From the NCBI RefSeq assembly GCF_000420325.1, contig NZ_ATUS01000001.1, forward strand, positions 1,802,463 through 1,866,462: 64,000 nucleotides of DNA, read 5' to 3'. This document shows, in pieces, positions 54,354 to 61,991 of this stretch (position 1 is the stretch's first letter; each line of letters begins with the position of its first letter). The position numbers and the translations under genes were made by a program. Under the pieces are notes generated by a model that searched no databases, had not been told where the DNA came from, and was given only the letters and a program-made list of their open reading frames with translations. This stretch comes from Spongiibacter tropicus DSM 19543. GTDB lineage: Bacteria > Pseudomonadota > Gammaproteobacteria > Pseudomonadales > Spongiibacteraceae.

Positions 54354-55172
54354 TTAGGCTGCAGTAAAGCCGCCATCCACGGTCAGTTCCGCGCCGCTGA
54401 TATAGGCGCTGGCGTCGCTGGCGAGGAACAGGGCCGCATTGGCGATATCTTCAGCAGTGCCGAGGCGTCCCATGGGGATCATCTGCTGTTCGAGCACAGC
54501 CGTGGCTTCCTCGCGGCTTTGGGTAAGCCCCACATCCACGAAGTCATCGTAGACCTGCTGTGCCATCGCCGTGTCGATCAAACCGGGGTGCAGGGAGTTA
54601 ACGCGAATGCCGTAACCAAAGCGGGCAAATTCCACCGCCGAATGTTTGCTGATCGAGCGCACCGAGCCCTTGGTAGCCCCGTAAATGCTGTGGCCGGGTA
54701 CACCGATCAAGCCAGCAATAGATGACAGGTTAATCACGCTGCCACCCTTGCCGAAGCAGCCGCCGGGCTGCATGGTTTCTGCCGCGTAGCGCAGGCCGAG
54801 GAATACTGACTGCACATTCACTTCGTGGATGCGGGTCATCTCTTCGATGCTGTTGTCTTCCAAACGACCGCCAATATAAATTCCGGCATTGTTGACCAGA
54901 ATATCCCAGCGGTTGTGCCACTGCTTCAGTTCGCTAACGAGGGCGTTCCAGTCTTCCTCCAGAACGACATCCTGCTGAATGGCTCTGGCGTCGTAGCCTT
55001 GTTCGTTTAATTCTTCCGCGAGGCGTTGGCAGCTCGCACCGTCGATATCACTCAGTAAGACTGATGCACCGGAATACGCCATGCGCTCTGCACATGCCCG
55101 TCCAATGCCTGCGGCCGCCCCGGTCACCACCGCCACTTTGCCTTGTAGCGAGAAAGGATCTTTATTTTTCAT
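54354..55172 (-). CDS. SDR family dehydrogenase
   Basis: 272 residues. VTGAAAGIG, LVNNAG, LSSIAG, YGATK and a C-terminal ISGAELTVDGGFTAA. It has the same architecture as its neighbour at 53567 but a longer middle loop (DFVDVGLTQSREEATAVLEQ). It is probably an alcohol/ketone dehydrogenase acting on an alicyclic or steroid-like substrate. Placed 26 bases after the AcuI-type gene. Confidence 0.9.
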   Translation of the reverse strand: MKNKDPFSLQGKVAVVTGAAAGIGRACAERMAYSGASVLLSDIDGASCQRLAEELNEQGYDARAIQQDVVLEEDWNALVSELKQWHNRWDILVNNAGIYIGGRLEDNSIEEMTRIHEVNVQSVFLGLRYAAETMQPGGCFGKGGSVINLSSIAGLIGVPGHSIYGATKGSVRSISKHSAVEFARFGYGIRVNSLHPGLIDTAMAQQVYDDFVDVGLTQSREEATAVLEQQMIPMGRLGTAEDIANAALFLASDASAYISGAELTVDGGFTAA

Positions 55173-55198
55173 TGTTATATTCCGTTTTTTATTTATCG

Positions 55199-56194
55199 TT
55201 ATGATGCAGCGATATTCACGACAGCGCGACCGCGAATCTGACCCTGCAGAATTTGCCCGGCCATCTCGGGCAATTTATCAAAGTCGATCTCGACCGCCAT
55301 GGCTTCGAGTTTGGCAAGATCTACCGATTCTGCCAGACGCTGCCAGGCCTGCTCACGCAGCGCCATGGGGGCGTGCACCGAGTCGACGCCCAGCAGTGCC
55401 ACATTGCGCAGGGCAAACGGCATCATATTACCGGGCAGATCCAGTCCCTGCGCCAGTCCGCAGGCCGCCACCGCGCCGTTGTAGTGAAGCTGTGCAAGCA
55501 CGTTAGCCAAGGTGTGGCTGCCGCAGGAATCGACGGCCGCCGCCCAGCGGGTTGCCTGCATCATCTCGCCCGGTTCGGACAGCTCACGGCGATCAATCAC
55601 CGTATTGGCGCCCAGACTTTTCAGATAATCACTCTCCTCAAGCCGACCCGTAGACGCCGCCACGGTGTAGCCGAGCCCGGCCAGTAACATGATGGATACA
55701 CTACCCACGCCACCCGAGGCGCCAGTGACCAGCACTTCGCCCGAGTCGGGCGTAATGCCCAGCTGCTCCAGACGCAGCAGTGACAGCATGGCGGTATAGC
55801 CCGCGGTGCCCAGCAGCATGGCGTGGCGCGTAGTAAACGCCGAGGGGACTTTCAACAGGTAATCACTGGAAATACGCAGGCGTTGGGTATAACCGCCGTT
55901 GTGGGTTTCGGAGGCGCCGTAACCGTTCATCAGCACTTTGTCGCCGACCTTGAAGCGGCTGCAATCCGACTTCACAACAGTGCCGGCCATATCGATGCCG
56001 AGGATGAGCGAAGGCTTCTGCACAATGGGAATCGCATCACTCATTGCCAGACCGTCTTTGTAGTTGACGGTAGAGTACTCAACCGCCACTTCCACATCAC
56101 CGTCGCCGATTTGCTCACTGCTGAGCTGCTGGAATTCCACGCGATAACCGCTTTCATCGCGCACGCCCACCAGGGCTTTGTAGCTTTCTGTCAT
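55199..56194 (-). CDS. AcuI/YhdH-type zinc-free MDR reductase
   Basis: 331 residues. The YhdH/YhfP subgroup signature is present: VEYSTVNYKDGLAMSD, LGIDMAGTVVKSDCSRFKVG, NADPH site VTGASGGVGSVSIMLLAGLG and STGRLEESDYLKSLGA. It lacks zinc ligands. Relatives reduce acryloyl-CoA or quinones and enones with NADPH. In this cluster it may reduce an alpha,beta-unsaturated ketone or acyl-CoA intermediate. Confidence 0.92.
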   Translation of the reverse strand: MTESYKALVGVRDESGYRVEFQQLSSEQIGDGDVEVAVEYSTVNYKDGLAMSDAIPIVQKPSLILGIDMAGTVVKSDCSRFKVGDKVLMNGYGASETHNGGYTQRLRISSDYLLKVPSAFTTRHAMLLGTAGYTAMLSLLRLEQLGITPDSGEVLVTGASGGVGSVSIMLLAGLGYTVAASTGRLEESDYLKSLGANTVIDRRELSEPGEMMQATRWAAAVDSCGSHTLANVLAQLHYNGAVAACGLAQGLDLPGNMMPFALRNVALLGVDSVHAPMALREQAWQRLAESVDLAKLEAMAVEIDFDKLPEMAGQILQGQIRGRAVVNIAAS

Positions 56195-56211
56195 GATGAT
56201 ACCTCTAGTTG

Positions 56212-57588
56212 TCAGTTACCCAGACGGCGCAGCGCACCGTTGGTCAGATAGCGGTTATAAACTTCGTGGTCGTTGACCAACATGCGGTGGCCGCCGGAGA
56301 TCTCGGCGAGCTGTTCGATGCGGGTCATTTTGCCGGTCTGTACGTCGAAGGCGTGGACATGGCACCAGGACCAGTAGGGATGATCGCCGTCCATGACCTT
56401 GCGGTCGCCGTCGTCGTACAGGCCATAGGCGCCATCGAAGGAGCGGAACATATCGCCGCGACGATCGAAGGTGACCATGCCCAACGGCAGTTGCGTGCGG
56501 GCATCAAACCACACGCGCTTGACGCCCACCGGCGCTCGGGGGAAGCCGGTGGGCTCGGCGTCCACGGCAATCGCCTCCGGCACCAGCTCCACTTCGGTAT
56601 CCCAGAAGGTTTCACCTTTGGGGCCGCCGTGGGTGTTGTGCGACCAGTCTTCGCTCTGCGATGCCCAGCCGCCGCTGACCGCCGCCAGCATCGGGCCGCG
56701 ACCGACGATACGGTAGTTGCCCCAGGTGTGGAGCGGATCGCCCGCCGCCCAGGCGTCGGACAAGTACAGGCTGGACCCCGGCACCAGCGGTTCAAAGCGC
56801 TGATCGGTGGGGAAGCGACGAATGCGTTTGAAGTCGGGGATGTAGCCGTAAAGCTCGGGGAATTTGTTCTGGTCGTAGTGCCAGATATTCAAGAACGAGG
56901 TGCCCCGCACGCTGTCCGGCGCGGTGAAGAACACGCTCTGATAGCGCAGCTTATCTTCATGCCCTTTCCAGTAGGGGCCGGGCAGCACAACGCGTCCGGT
57001 GGGCGCATACTCTGCCCAGCCGTTTTCGTAGCCGTAGCTCACCTTGCCGTCGCGGTTGAGATCGTATTCGCGAATCGCGTAGAACGAGGCGTCGTGACGC
57101 CCCCAGCTCAGAGTGAGCCCGGCGAAGAGTTCAACGCCGGTTTTGGCATCGGGGAAGGGCAGACCGCCGATCCAGGGTTTGCCATCGGCCGTGACGACAT
57201 TGCCGTCGGCGTCGAACTTCGCCTGGCCGCGATGGCGGAAGCTGGCCTCGAGGTATTCCCAGGGGCTCAGCTTCATAATATCGGTCGTGGTGGCGCGCAG
57301 CTTCAGGCGTCGCCCCATCTCTTTGACCTGCATATAGGTCACCGGCCCGAGCAGCTCTTTAACCAGCTCGACATTACCGGCATCGATGAAATCACCGGCT
57401 TTCAACTTGCCGCCGGTGTAATCCTCAATTGAGCGCAATTCTTCCGGGTAAGCCGCATTGGCCTCGCCGTGTTTTTCCATTGCCGCCCAGACGGGCATCA
57501 GCAAACCGGCACCAACAAAGCCGCTGCCAATACGCAAAAATTCTCGCCGCGAAAATTGACGGCCAAAACGTCGGATGTGAAAAGTCAT
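56212..57588 (-). CDS. DUF1329 protein with Tat signal (copy 1)
   Basis: 458 residues. The N-terminus has a twin-arginine signal (FSRREFLRIGSGFVGAGLLM) rather than a plain Sec signal. The DUF1329 body is complete: RYQSVFFTAPDSVRGTSFLN, then WHYDQNKFPELYGYIPDFKR and LSDAWAAGDPLHTWGNYRIV. DUF1329 proteins are predicted to adopt a LolB/LolA-like fold and to carry hydrophobic ligands in the periplasm; their function is unproven. It starts 80 bases after the DUF1302 gene, behind a strong terminator. AGGA precedes ATG 57588. Confidence 0.92.
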   Translation of the reverse strand: MTFHIRRFGRQFSRREFLRIGSGFVGAGLLMPVWAAMEKHGEANAAYPEELRSIEDYTGGKLKAGDFIDAGNVELVKELLGPVTYMQVKEMGRRLKLRATTTDIMKLSPWEYLEASFRHRGQAKFDADGNVVTADGKPWIGGLPFPDAKTGVELFAGLTLSWGRHDASFYAIREYDLNRDGKVSYGYENGWAEYAPTGRVVLPGPYWKGHEDKLRYQSVFFTAPDSVRGTSFLNIWHYDQNKFPELYGYIPDFKRIRRFPTDQRFEPLVPGSSLYLSDAWAAGDPLHTWGNYRIVGRGPMLAAVSGGWASQSEDWSHNTHGGPKGETFWDTEVELVPEAIAVDAEPTGFPRAPVGVKRVWFDARTQLPLGMVTFDRRGDMFRSFDGAYGLYDDGDRKVMDGDHPYWSWCHVHAFDVQTGKMTRIEQLAEISGGHRMLVNDHEVYNRYLTNGALRRLGN

Positions 57589-57603
57589 GCAGCGTCCTCG
57601 CGG

Positions 57604-57630
57604 AAAAAAGCCGGCGACAGAGCCGCCGGC
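57604..57630 (-). terminator. Intrinsic terminator between DUF1302 and DUF1329 copy 1
   Basis: On the minus strand GCCGGCG (57624-57630) pairs with CGCCGGC (57610-57616) around a 7-base loop, followed by six Ts (57604-57609). It divides the envelope genes from the downstream DUF1329, MDR and SDR genes, implying attenuation or a second promoter in 57589-57603. Confidence 0.85.
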
Positions 57631-57668
57631 AAGGTCCCATTACTTCCTGAGGGTGGGTATGTGAATAC

Positions 57669-59576
57669 TCAAAACTGGTAGGCTATACGTAGACCGAATT
57701 CATCAGCCCAGTCCACGGTTTGAATAATATTTTCGTTCTCATTTCCATATAAGTCACCCTCCATGTAGTTGTAGAACATTTCAATGTTCCAGTTACCCGA
57801 AGGCTTCCATTTCAGTGCGGGCTGAACAAAGACACCGCCACGCGTGTCGTACAATACTGCTAGATCCGCACGCCACACCAGGCCAGGAAAGGGTTGCTGT
57901 ACAGCTAGGGCTATACCATTCCAGCCATCAACTCCTTTTGGTGTATTGTTGACGGTAGCACCCATGCCACTAAGATGGCGGCCAAACAAGTCGGATTCGC
58001 TACGATACATCCATTGAAAAACCAAGTATGCCGCAGGAAAGTCTCTACTAAATCGTTGATTCTTCTCTAAAATCAACGCTGTGACATATTCATCCTCAAC
58101 AATATATTCTTGACCCAAATCGATCGGCGTAAAGGTTTTATCCGGGGTATAAGACACCTCGAAGTTAAGAATCAACTGGTCGGTCCAGCTACCCGGCTCG
58201 CCGCTAAATATGTAGCTAAAGCCTGTGCCAAAGACATCTTCACGGTGATAGGTGCGCTCAAGATGTCCGCGTAGACCACCGTTACCGTTACCGGTCAGCA
58301 CGCTGCCAACACCACCGGTCAAGATAAAGAACAGATCCAGTTCTTCTTTCGCTGCATCGATATTCGGCACCGGGCGCGCCAGCAACAACTGCGACGCAGG
58401 GAAGTCGGTAATCAGCTTGTTCAAGCCCTCCTGACCGTCCAGACGCGCCATGCCTGCATAGGTGAACCATTCCTCGGCACTCCATACCCCGGTCGGATCA
58501 ATCTCGAGTGGCGTCTGCGCCAGGATGGCACCCGTGCCAGGCAGACCCGGAACATCACGATTCACACCGGATGCCGTCCAGCGCAAGGCACCGTCTGGGT
58601 TATAGCGGTTGGTGTACATGAACTGCAGACCAAAATCGCCGAGAAAGCCTTTCAGGCGGAAGCCACTATTAATTTTTTCATCGTACTGGCTAAAGCGATC
58701 ATGCACCGTAAACTGCGAAGGAATAACATTGTAAGGTGTGTTCGGGTTGCCGTAGATACTGGGCTGAAACTGCTGGGCAAACATATCCAGTTCCCAACTG
58801 GAACCAAACTGATAAGACACTCGCACCGCCGGAGAGGAAATACGCTCATCTGCGTATTCTTCTGATGCAAAGTCCAAAATTGAGTGTCGCCGCAAATCCA
58901 AGCCATTGGCCACGTCAAAAACGCGGAAGAATAGCGCTTGCCCCCAAGCAATTTGCTGATTACCGGCACGAACCAGCAGCGGGCCATTCTGGTAATCGAC
59001 ATACAGCGAGGGAAAATCCACCATGTAATTGTCGCCAGCGACTTCAAGGCGATTTTGCTCGCCACCGGTATAAAAGTCGTCGTATTCAAAATAATTGGGC
59101 TCGCCGTAGAGATAGCCATCGGCTCGACTCCCCACTTGGTTAGGGTCAAATTCATCGTACTCAGTAGCGTCAAAAATTCCACGCACTTTCACCGTTGCTG
59201 CCCAATTATCTGAAAAACGCAACTGCAATGTGCTCTCAAGACGCGCCTGGGTGTGGTTAAAATCATTGCTGGCTGGCTCGACCGAACGGGTCGCCGAATC
59301 GGTAATCGGTACCGAAATTGGCAAAGGGAGATTCAGGCCAAGCAAAGTTCCCACATTCAAGCCGCCATCACGGTCAACGGTTTTGCCGTTGAACAGGTTA
59401 CCCCGTTGGTTATAGGGGTTTTCTTCATCCGTCGTTTTCGCGGCGACTTCTACTCGCAACAAACCACTTAGGCTGTAATCAACGCCCAACAGCTCGCCAC
59501 TCAGTGACCAGGCCGGGCTGCTGAATGCCACCGCCGCGGCGGTAAGCGCCGCAGCATGTGTTTTATTATTTTTCAT
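57669..59576 (-). CDS. DUF1302 outer-membrane beta-barrel protein
   Basis: 635 residues. Signal peptide (MKNNKTHAAALTAAAVAFSS) and a large beta-rich body with the family features: LGVDYSLSGLLRVEVAAKTT, PALKWKPSGNWNIEMFYNYM and the C-terminal FGLRIAYQF with final Phe, typical of a barrel. DUF1302 proteins are porin- or channel-like and co-occur with DUF1329. The coding sequence is somewhat more A+T-rich than the flanking genes. GGAGAACT precedes ATG 59576. Confidence 0.92.
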   Translation of the reverse strand: MKNNKTHAAALTAAAVAFSSPAWSLSGELLGVDYSLSGLLRVEVAAKTTDEENPYNQRGNLFNGKTVDRDGGLNVGTLLGLNLPLPISVPITDSATRSVEPASNDFNHTQARLESTLQLRFSDNWAATVKVRGIFDATEYDEFDPNQVGSRADGYLYGEPNYFEYDDFYTGGEQNRLEVAGDNYMVDFPSLYVDYQNGPLLVRAGNQQIAWGQALFFRVFDVANGLDLRRHSILDFASEEYADERISSPAVRVSYQFGSSWELDMFAQQFQPSIYGNPNTPYNVIPSQFTVHDRFSQYDEKINSGFRLKGFLGDFGLQFMYTNRYNPDGALRWTASGVNRDVPGLPGTGAILAQTPLEIDPTGVWSAEEWFTYAGMARLDGQEGLNKLITDFPASQLLLARPVPNIDAAKEELDLFFILTGGVGSVLTGNGNGGLRGHLERTYHREDVFGTGFSYIFSGEPGSWTDQLILNFEVSYTPDKTFTPIDLGQEYIVEDEYVTALILEKNQRFSRDFPAAYLVFQWMYRSESDLFGRHLSGMGATVNNTPKGVDGWNGIALAVQQPFPGLVWRADLAVLYDTRGGVFVQPALKWKPSGNWNIEMFYNYMEGDLYGNENENIIQTVDWADEFGLRIAYQF

Positions 59577-59600
59577 TTCAGTTCTCCACTCGGTATCTAT

Positions 59601-60545
59601 CTACAGCGAAATTTTGACGACGCGCGCAAACTGTCCGACGGCGTAAAACTCATTGCCGAGAACAGCGACGTCGCTGTACCAGTTTTCAAGGAACAGATCG
59701 TGATGCAGGTTTTCGGCGCGCTTCGCCTCCGGTGCGATGCTGATCGCCTGACGGATGCCGGTCGCCACCGCCTTGCCGTCGGGACGAATCGCGACGTCCA
59801 TCAGAATGGCTTCATTACCGCTGTCGATGGCCGCCCAGCTATCACCGCCATCGCGACTGCGCAGCACGGTGCCGCTCTGGCCAACCGCGTAAGCGAGACC
59901 GCTGTCGGACAGCGCAAAACCAAACAGTGAGGCGTCACCCTGATGCAGCGGTGTCCAGCTCTGGCCGCCATCGTCGGAGCGGGCGATCAAGCCAAACTCG
60001 CCGACAATAAACACCCGGCCGCGCGCATCGAAGCTGACGTTATAGACGTGAGGCTGGTAGTCCTGACCGATCAGCGCAGGCCAGTCGATCTCGGCCTGCG
60101 TCCAGCTGGCGCCGCCATCTTTGGAATAGAGAACGGTGCCAAACGCGCCGGTCGCCACGGCCCGCCCCATTTCACCTTGCGCAACGGCAAAGAGACGATC
60201 GTCGGTGGGGGCGTCCACTTCCTGCCAGCCGTCACCGGCATTGCGGAAAATTTCGCCTTCCTGACCGACGGCCAGCAGCCGTCCCTGACGCTCGGAAACA
60301 TCAAACAGCGACGTTCCCGGCGCGGTGGCGGCCTGGATTGTCCAGGCTTTGCCGTCAGGACTGCGACGCAGCTCACCGCCGGTACCGACGGCAATAAGGC
60401 CTTCACTGCCACGACTGATGCCGAACAGAACGTCATGGGGATGCTCCTGATGCACTTGCTCGCTGCTGGCGGCGAGCGCGGGCAGCGCCCCCCCCAGCAA
60501 CAGCGCACAGCCTGCCGCCCTTAATGTGCGTTTTAGTGGTTTCAC
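59601..60545 (-). CDS. Ycf48/BNR-repeat beta-propeller protein
   Basis: 314 residues. Signal peptide (ending PALAA) and a propeller with repeated D-G-G-x-S/T-W loops: SPDGKAWTI, SKDGGASWTQ, SDDGGQSWTP and SRDGGDSWAA. Ycf48-like proteins act as assembly or scaffold factors. Among DUF1302/DUF1329 genes it is a probable periplasmic assembly partner. One base separates it from DUF1329 copy 2. Confidence 0.9.
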   Translation of the reverse strand: MKPLKRTLRAAGCALLLGGALPALAASSEQVHQEHPHDVLFGISRGSEGLIAVGTGGELRRSPDGKAWTIQAATAPGTSLFDVSERQGRLLAVGQEGEIFRNAGDGWQEVDAPTDDRLFAVAQGEMGRAVATGAFGTVLYSKDGGASWTQAEIDWPALIGQDYQPHVYNVSFDARGRVFIVGEFGLIARSDDGGQSWTPLHQGDASLFGFALSDSGLAYAVGQSGTVLRSRDGGDSWAAIDSGNEAILMDVAIRPDGKAVATGIRQAISIAPEAKRAENLHHDLFLENWYSDVAVLGNEFYAVGQFARVVKISL

Positions 60546-60546
60546 A

Positions 60547-61929
60547 TTAACCCCCGAGGCGTTGCATAGCCTGTACAGTCAGGAATTTGTTATAAACGTC
60601 AACATCCCCAGGGTTGTAGTTTGTCTTGTAGCCTCCGGTTACTGTTTTAACTTGTTGGAAACGACTCATTCGATTCGATTGCACATCGTGACTGTGAACA
60701 CTGGACCAGGACCACGCGGGATGTGCGCCATCCATATTGGTCAGTTTATCGTTGGTCTGCAGCGCATAGTGCGGCTCGAACGATTTCCAGATTTCGCCGC
60801 GACGGTCGTAGGTCACGTAGGCCACGTACATCTGGTTGCGCACGTCGATCCATACGCGGCGCTTGCCGACAGGGGCACGAGCATAGCCGGTCGGTTCAGA
60901 CTCAAGCACGATACATTCAGGCACCAGCTCCATGTAGGTGTCGAAGAAGGTCTGGTCTTTTGGGCCACCATGAGTCGGCTTTTCCCAGTTATCATGGTGT
61001 CCACCAAAGAAATTGCGAGACCCAATACAGCCCAACATCGGCTTGCGACCAACGATCTTGTAGTTACCCCAAGTCAGTAGTGGGTCACCGGCAGCCCAGG
61101 CATCGGACAGGAACAGCGTGATCCCCGGCACCAGCGGCTCAAAGCGCTGGTTAGTGGGGAACTGACGTACCCGGCGAAACGCAGGAATGTAACCGTGTAG
61201 TTCGGGGAATTTGCGCTGGTCGTAGTCCCAAATGTTCAGGAAGGACGTACCGGCACTGTCGTTGGGCGCGGTAAAGAACACCGATTGATAGCGCAGCAGA
61301 TCTTTCTTGTTTTTCCATATCTGGCCATCAGTACGAGCGGTAGTATTCAGCTCACTCCAGACGAAGTCGTACTGGTAAGACAGGTCACCATCTTTATCGA
61401 TATCCCAGTCGCGCACCGCATACTGCGACCAGTCGTGACGACCCCAGCTCAAGGTCAGGTTGTATTGTGCTTCCACACCGTTTTTCGGCTCCGGGAAGGG
61501 GTTACCGCCATTCCAGGGCTTGCCGTCTTTCGTCCAGACATTGCCGTCTTTATCGAGTACCGCCTGGCCTTTGTTGCGCAGGGTCGCTTCCAGGTATTTC
61601 GCCGGGAACAGTTGGCTGGCGTCTTTCACCGGCTCAACAATATGAATGCGGCGACCCATGGTTTTCACGTGCATGTAGGCAACGGGGTCGAGCAGGTCTT
61701 TAACGTGCTCAACGTTGTCGGCAGTGATGACATCGCCGGGCTTAACCTTGCCTTTGGTGTACATCTCGATGGACAACAGCTCATCGGGATAGGCTTTGCT
61801 CATATCCGCACCGTTGGCAATCAGCGGCCAGAGTGGCGCGATGACCCCTGCGGTACCAATACCTTTGACGGTTTTTTCAAGGAAACTGCGACGGCTAAAA
61901 TCAGGTCCGTATTTTTTAATGTGCATCAT
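60547..61929 (-). CDS. DUF1329 protein with Tat signal (copy 2)
   Basis: 460 residues (ATG 61929, or the adjacent ATG 61926; GGAGGTGA upstream). Twin-arginine signal FSRRSFLEKTVKGIGTAGVI. It is clearly paralogous to copy 1: RYQSVFFTAPN, TSFLNIWDYDQRKFPELHGY, LSDAWAAGDPLLTWGNYKIV and THGGPKDQTFFDTYMELVPE align along the whole length. It sits between the RND gene and the Ycf48 gene. Confidence 0.93.
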   Translation of the reverse strand: MMHIKKYGPDFSRRSFLEKTVKGIGTAGVIAPLWPLIANGADMSKAYPDELLSIEMYTKGKVKPGDVITADNVEHVKDLLDPVAYMHVKTMGRRIHIVEPVKDASQLFPAKYLEATLRNKGQAVLDKDGNVWTKDGKPWNGGNPFPEPKNGVEAQYNLTLSWGRHDWSQYAVRDWDIDKDGDLSYQYDFVWSELNTTARTDGQIWKNKKDLLRYQSVFFTAPNDSAGTSFLNIWDYDQRKFPELHGYIPAFRRVRQFPTNQRFEPLVPGITLFLSDAWAAGDPLLTWGNYKIVGRKPMLGCIGSRNFFGGHHDNWEKPTHGGPKDQTFFDTYMELVPECIVLESEPTGYARAPVGKRRVWIDVRNQMYVAYVTYDRRGEIWKSFEPHYALQTNDKLTNMDGAHPAWSWSSVHSHDVQSNRMSRFQQVKTVTGGYKTNYNPGDVDVYNKFLTVQAMQRLGG

Positions 61930-61964
61930 TCACCTCCGGGTTAAACCCTCAATTATTGTTAGTA

Positions 61965-61991
61965 CTGTCACCGCTTAGACTTCGGTGACAG
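61965..61991 (-). other. Hairpin spanning the end of the RND gene
   Basis: CTGTCACCG (61965-61973) and CGGTGACAG (61983-61991) form a perfect 9-bp stem containing the stop codon region. No T-run. It could moderate readthrough into DUF1329 copy 2. Confidence 0.4.
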
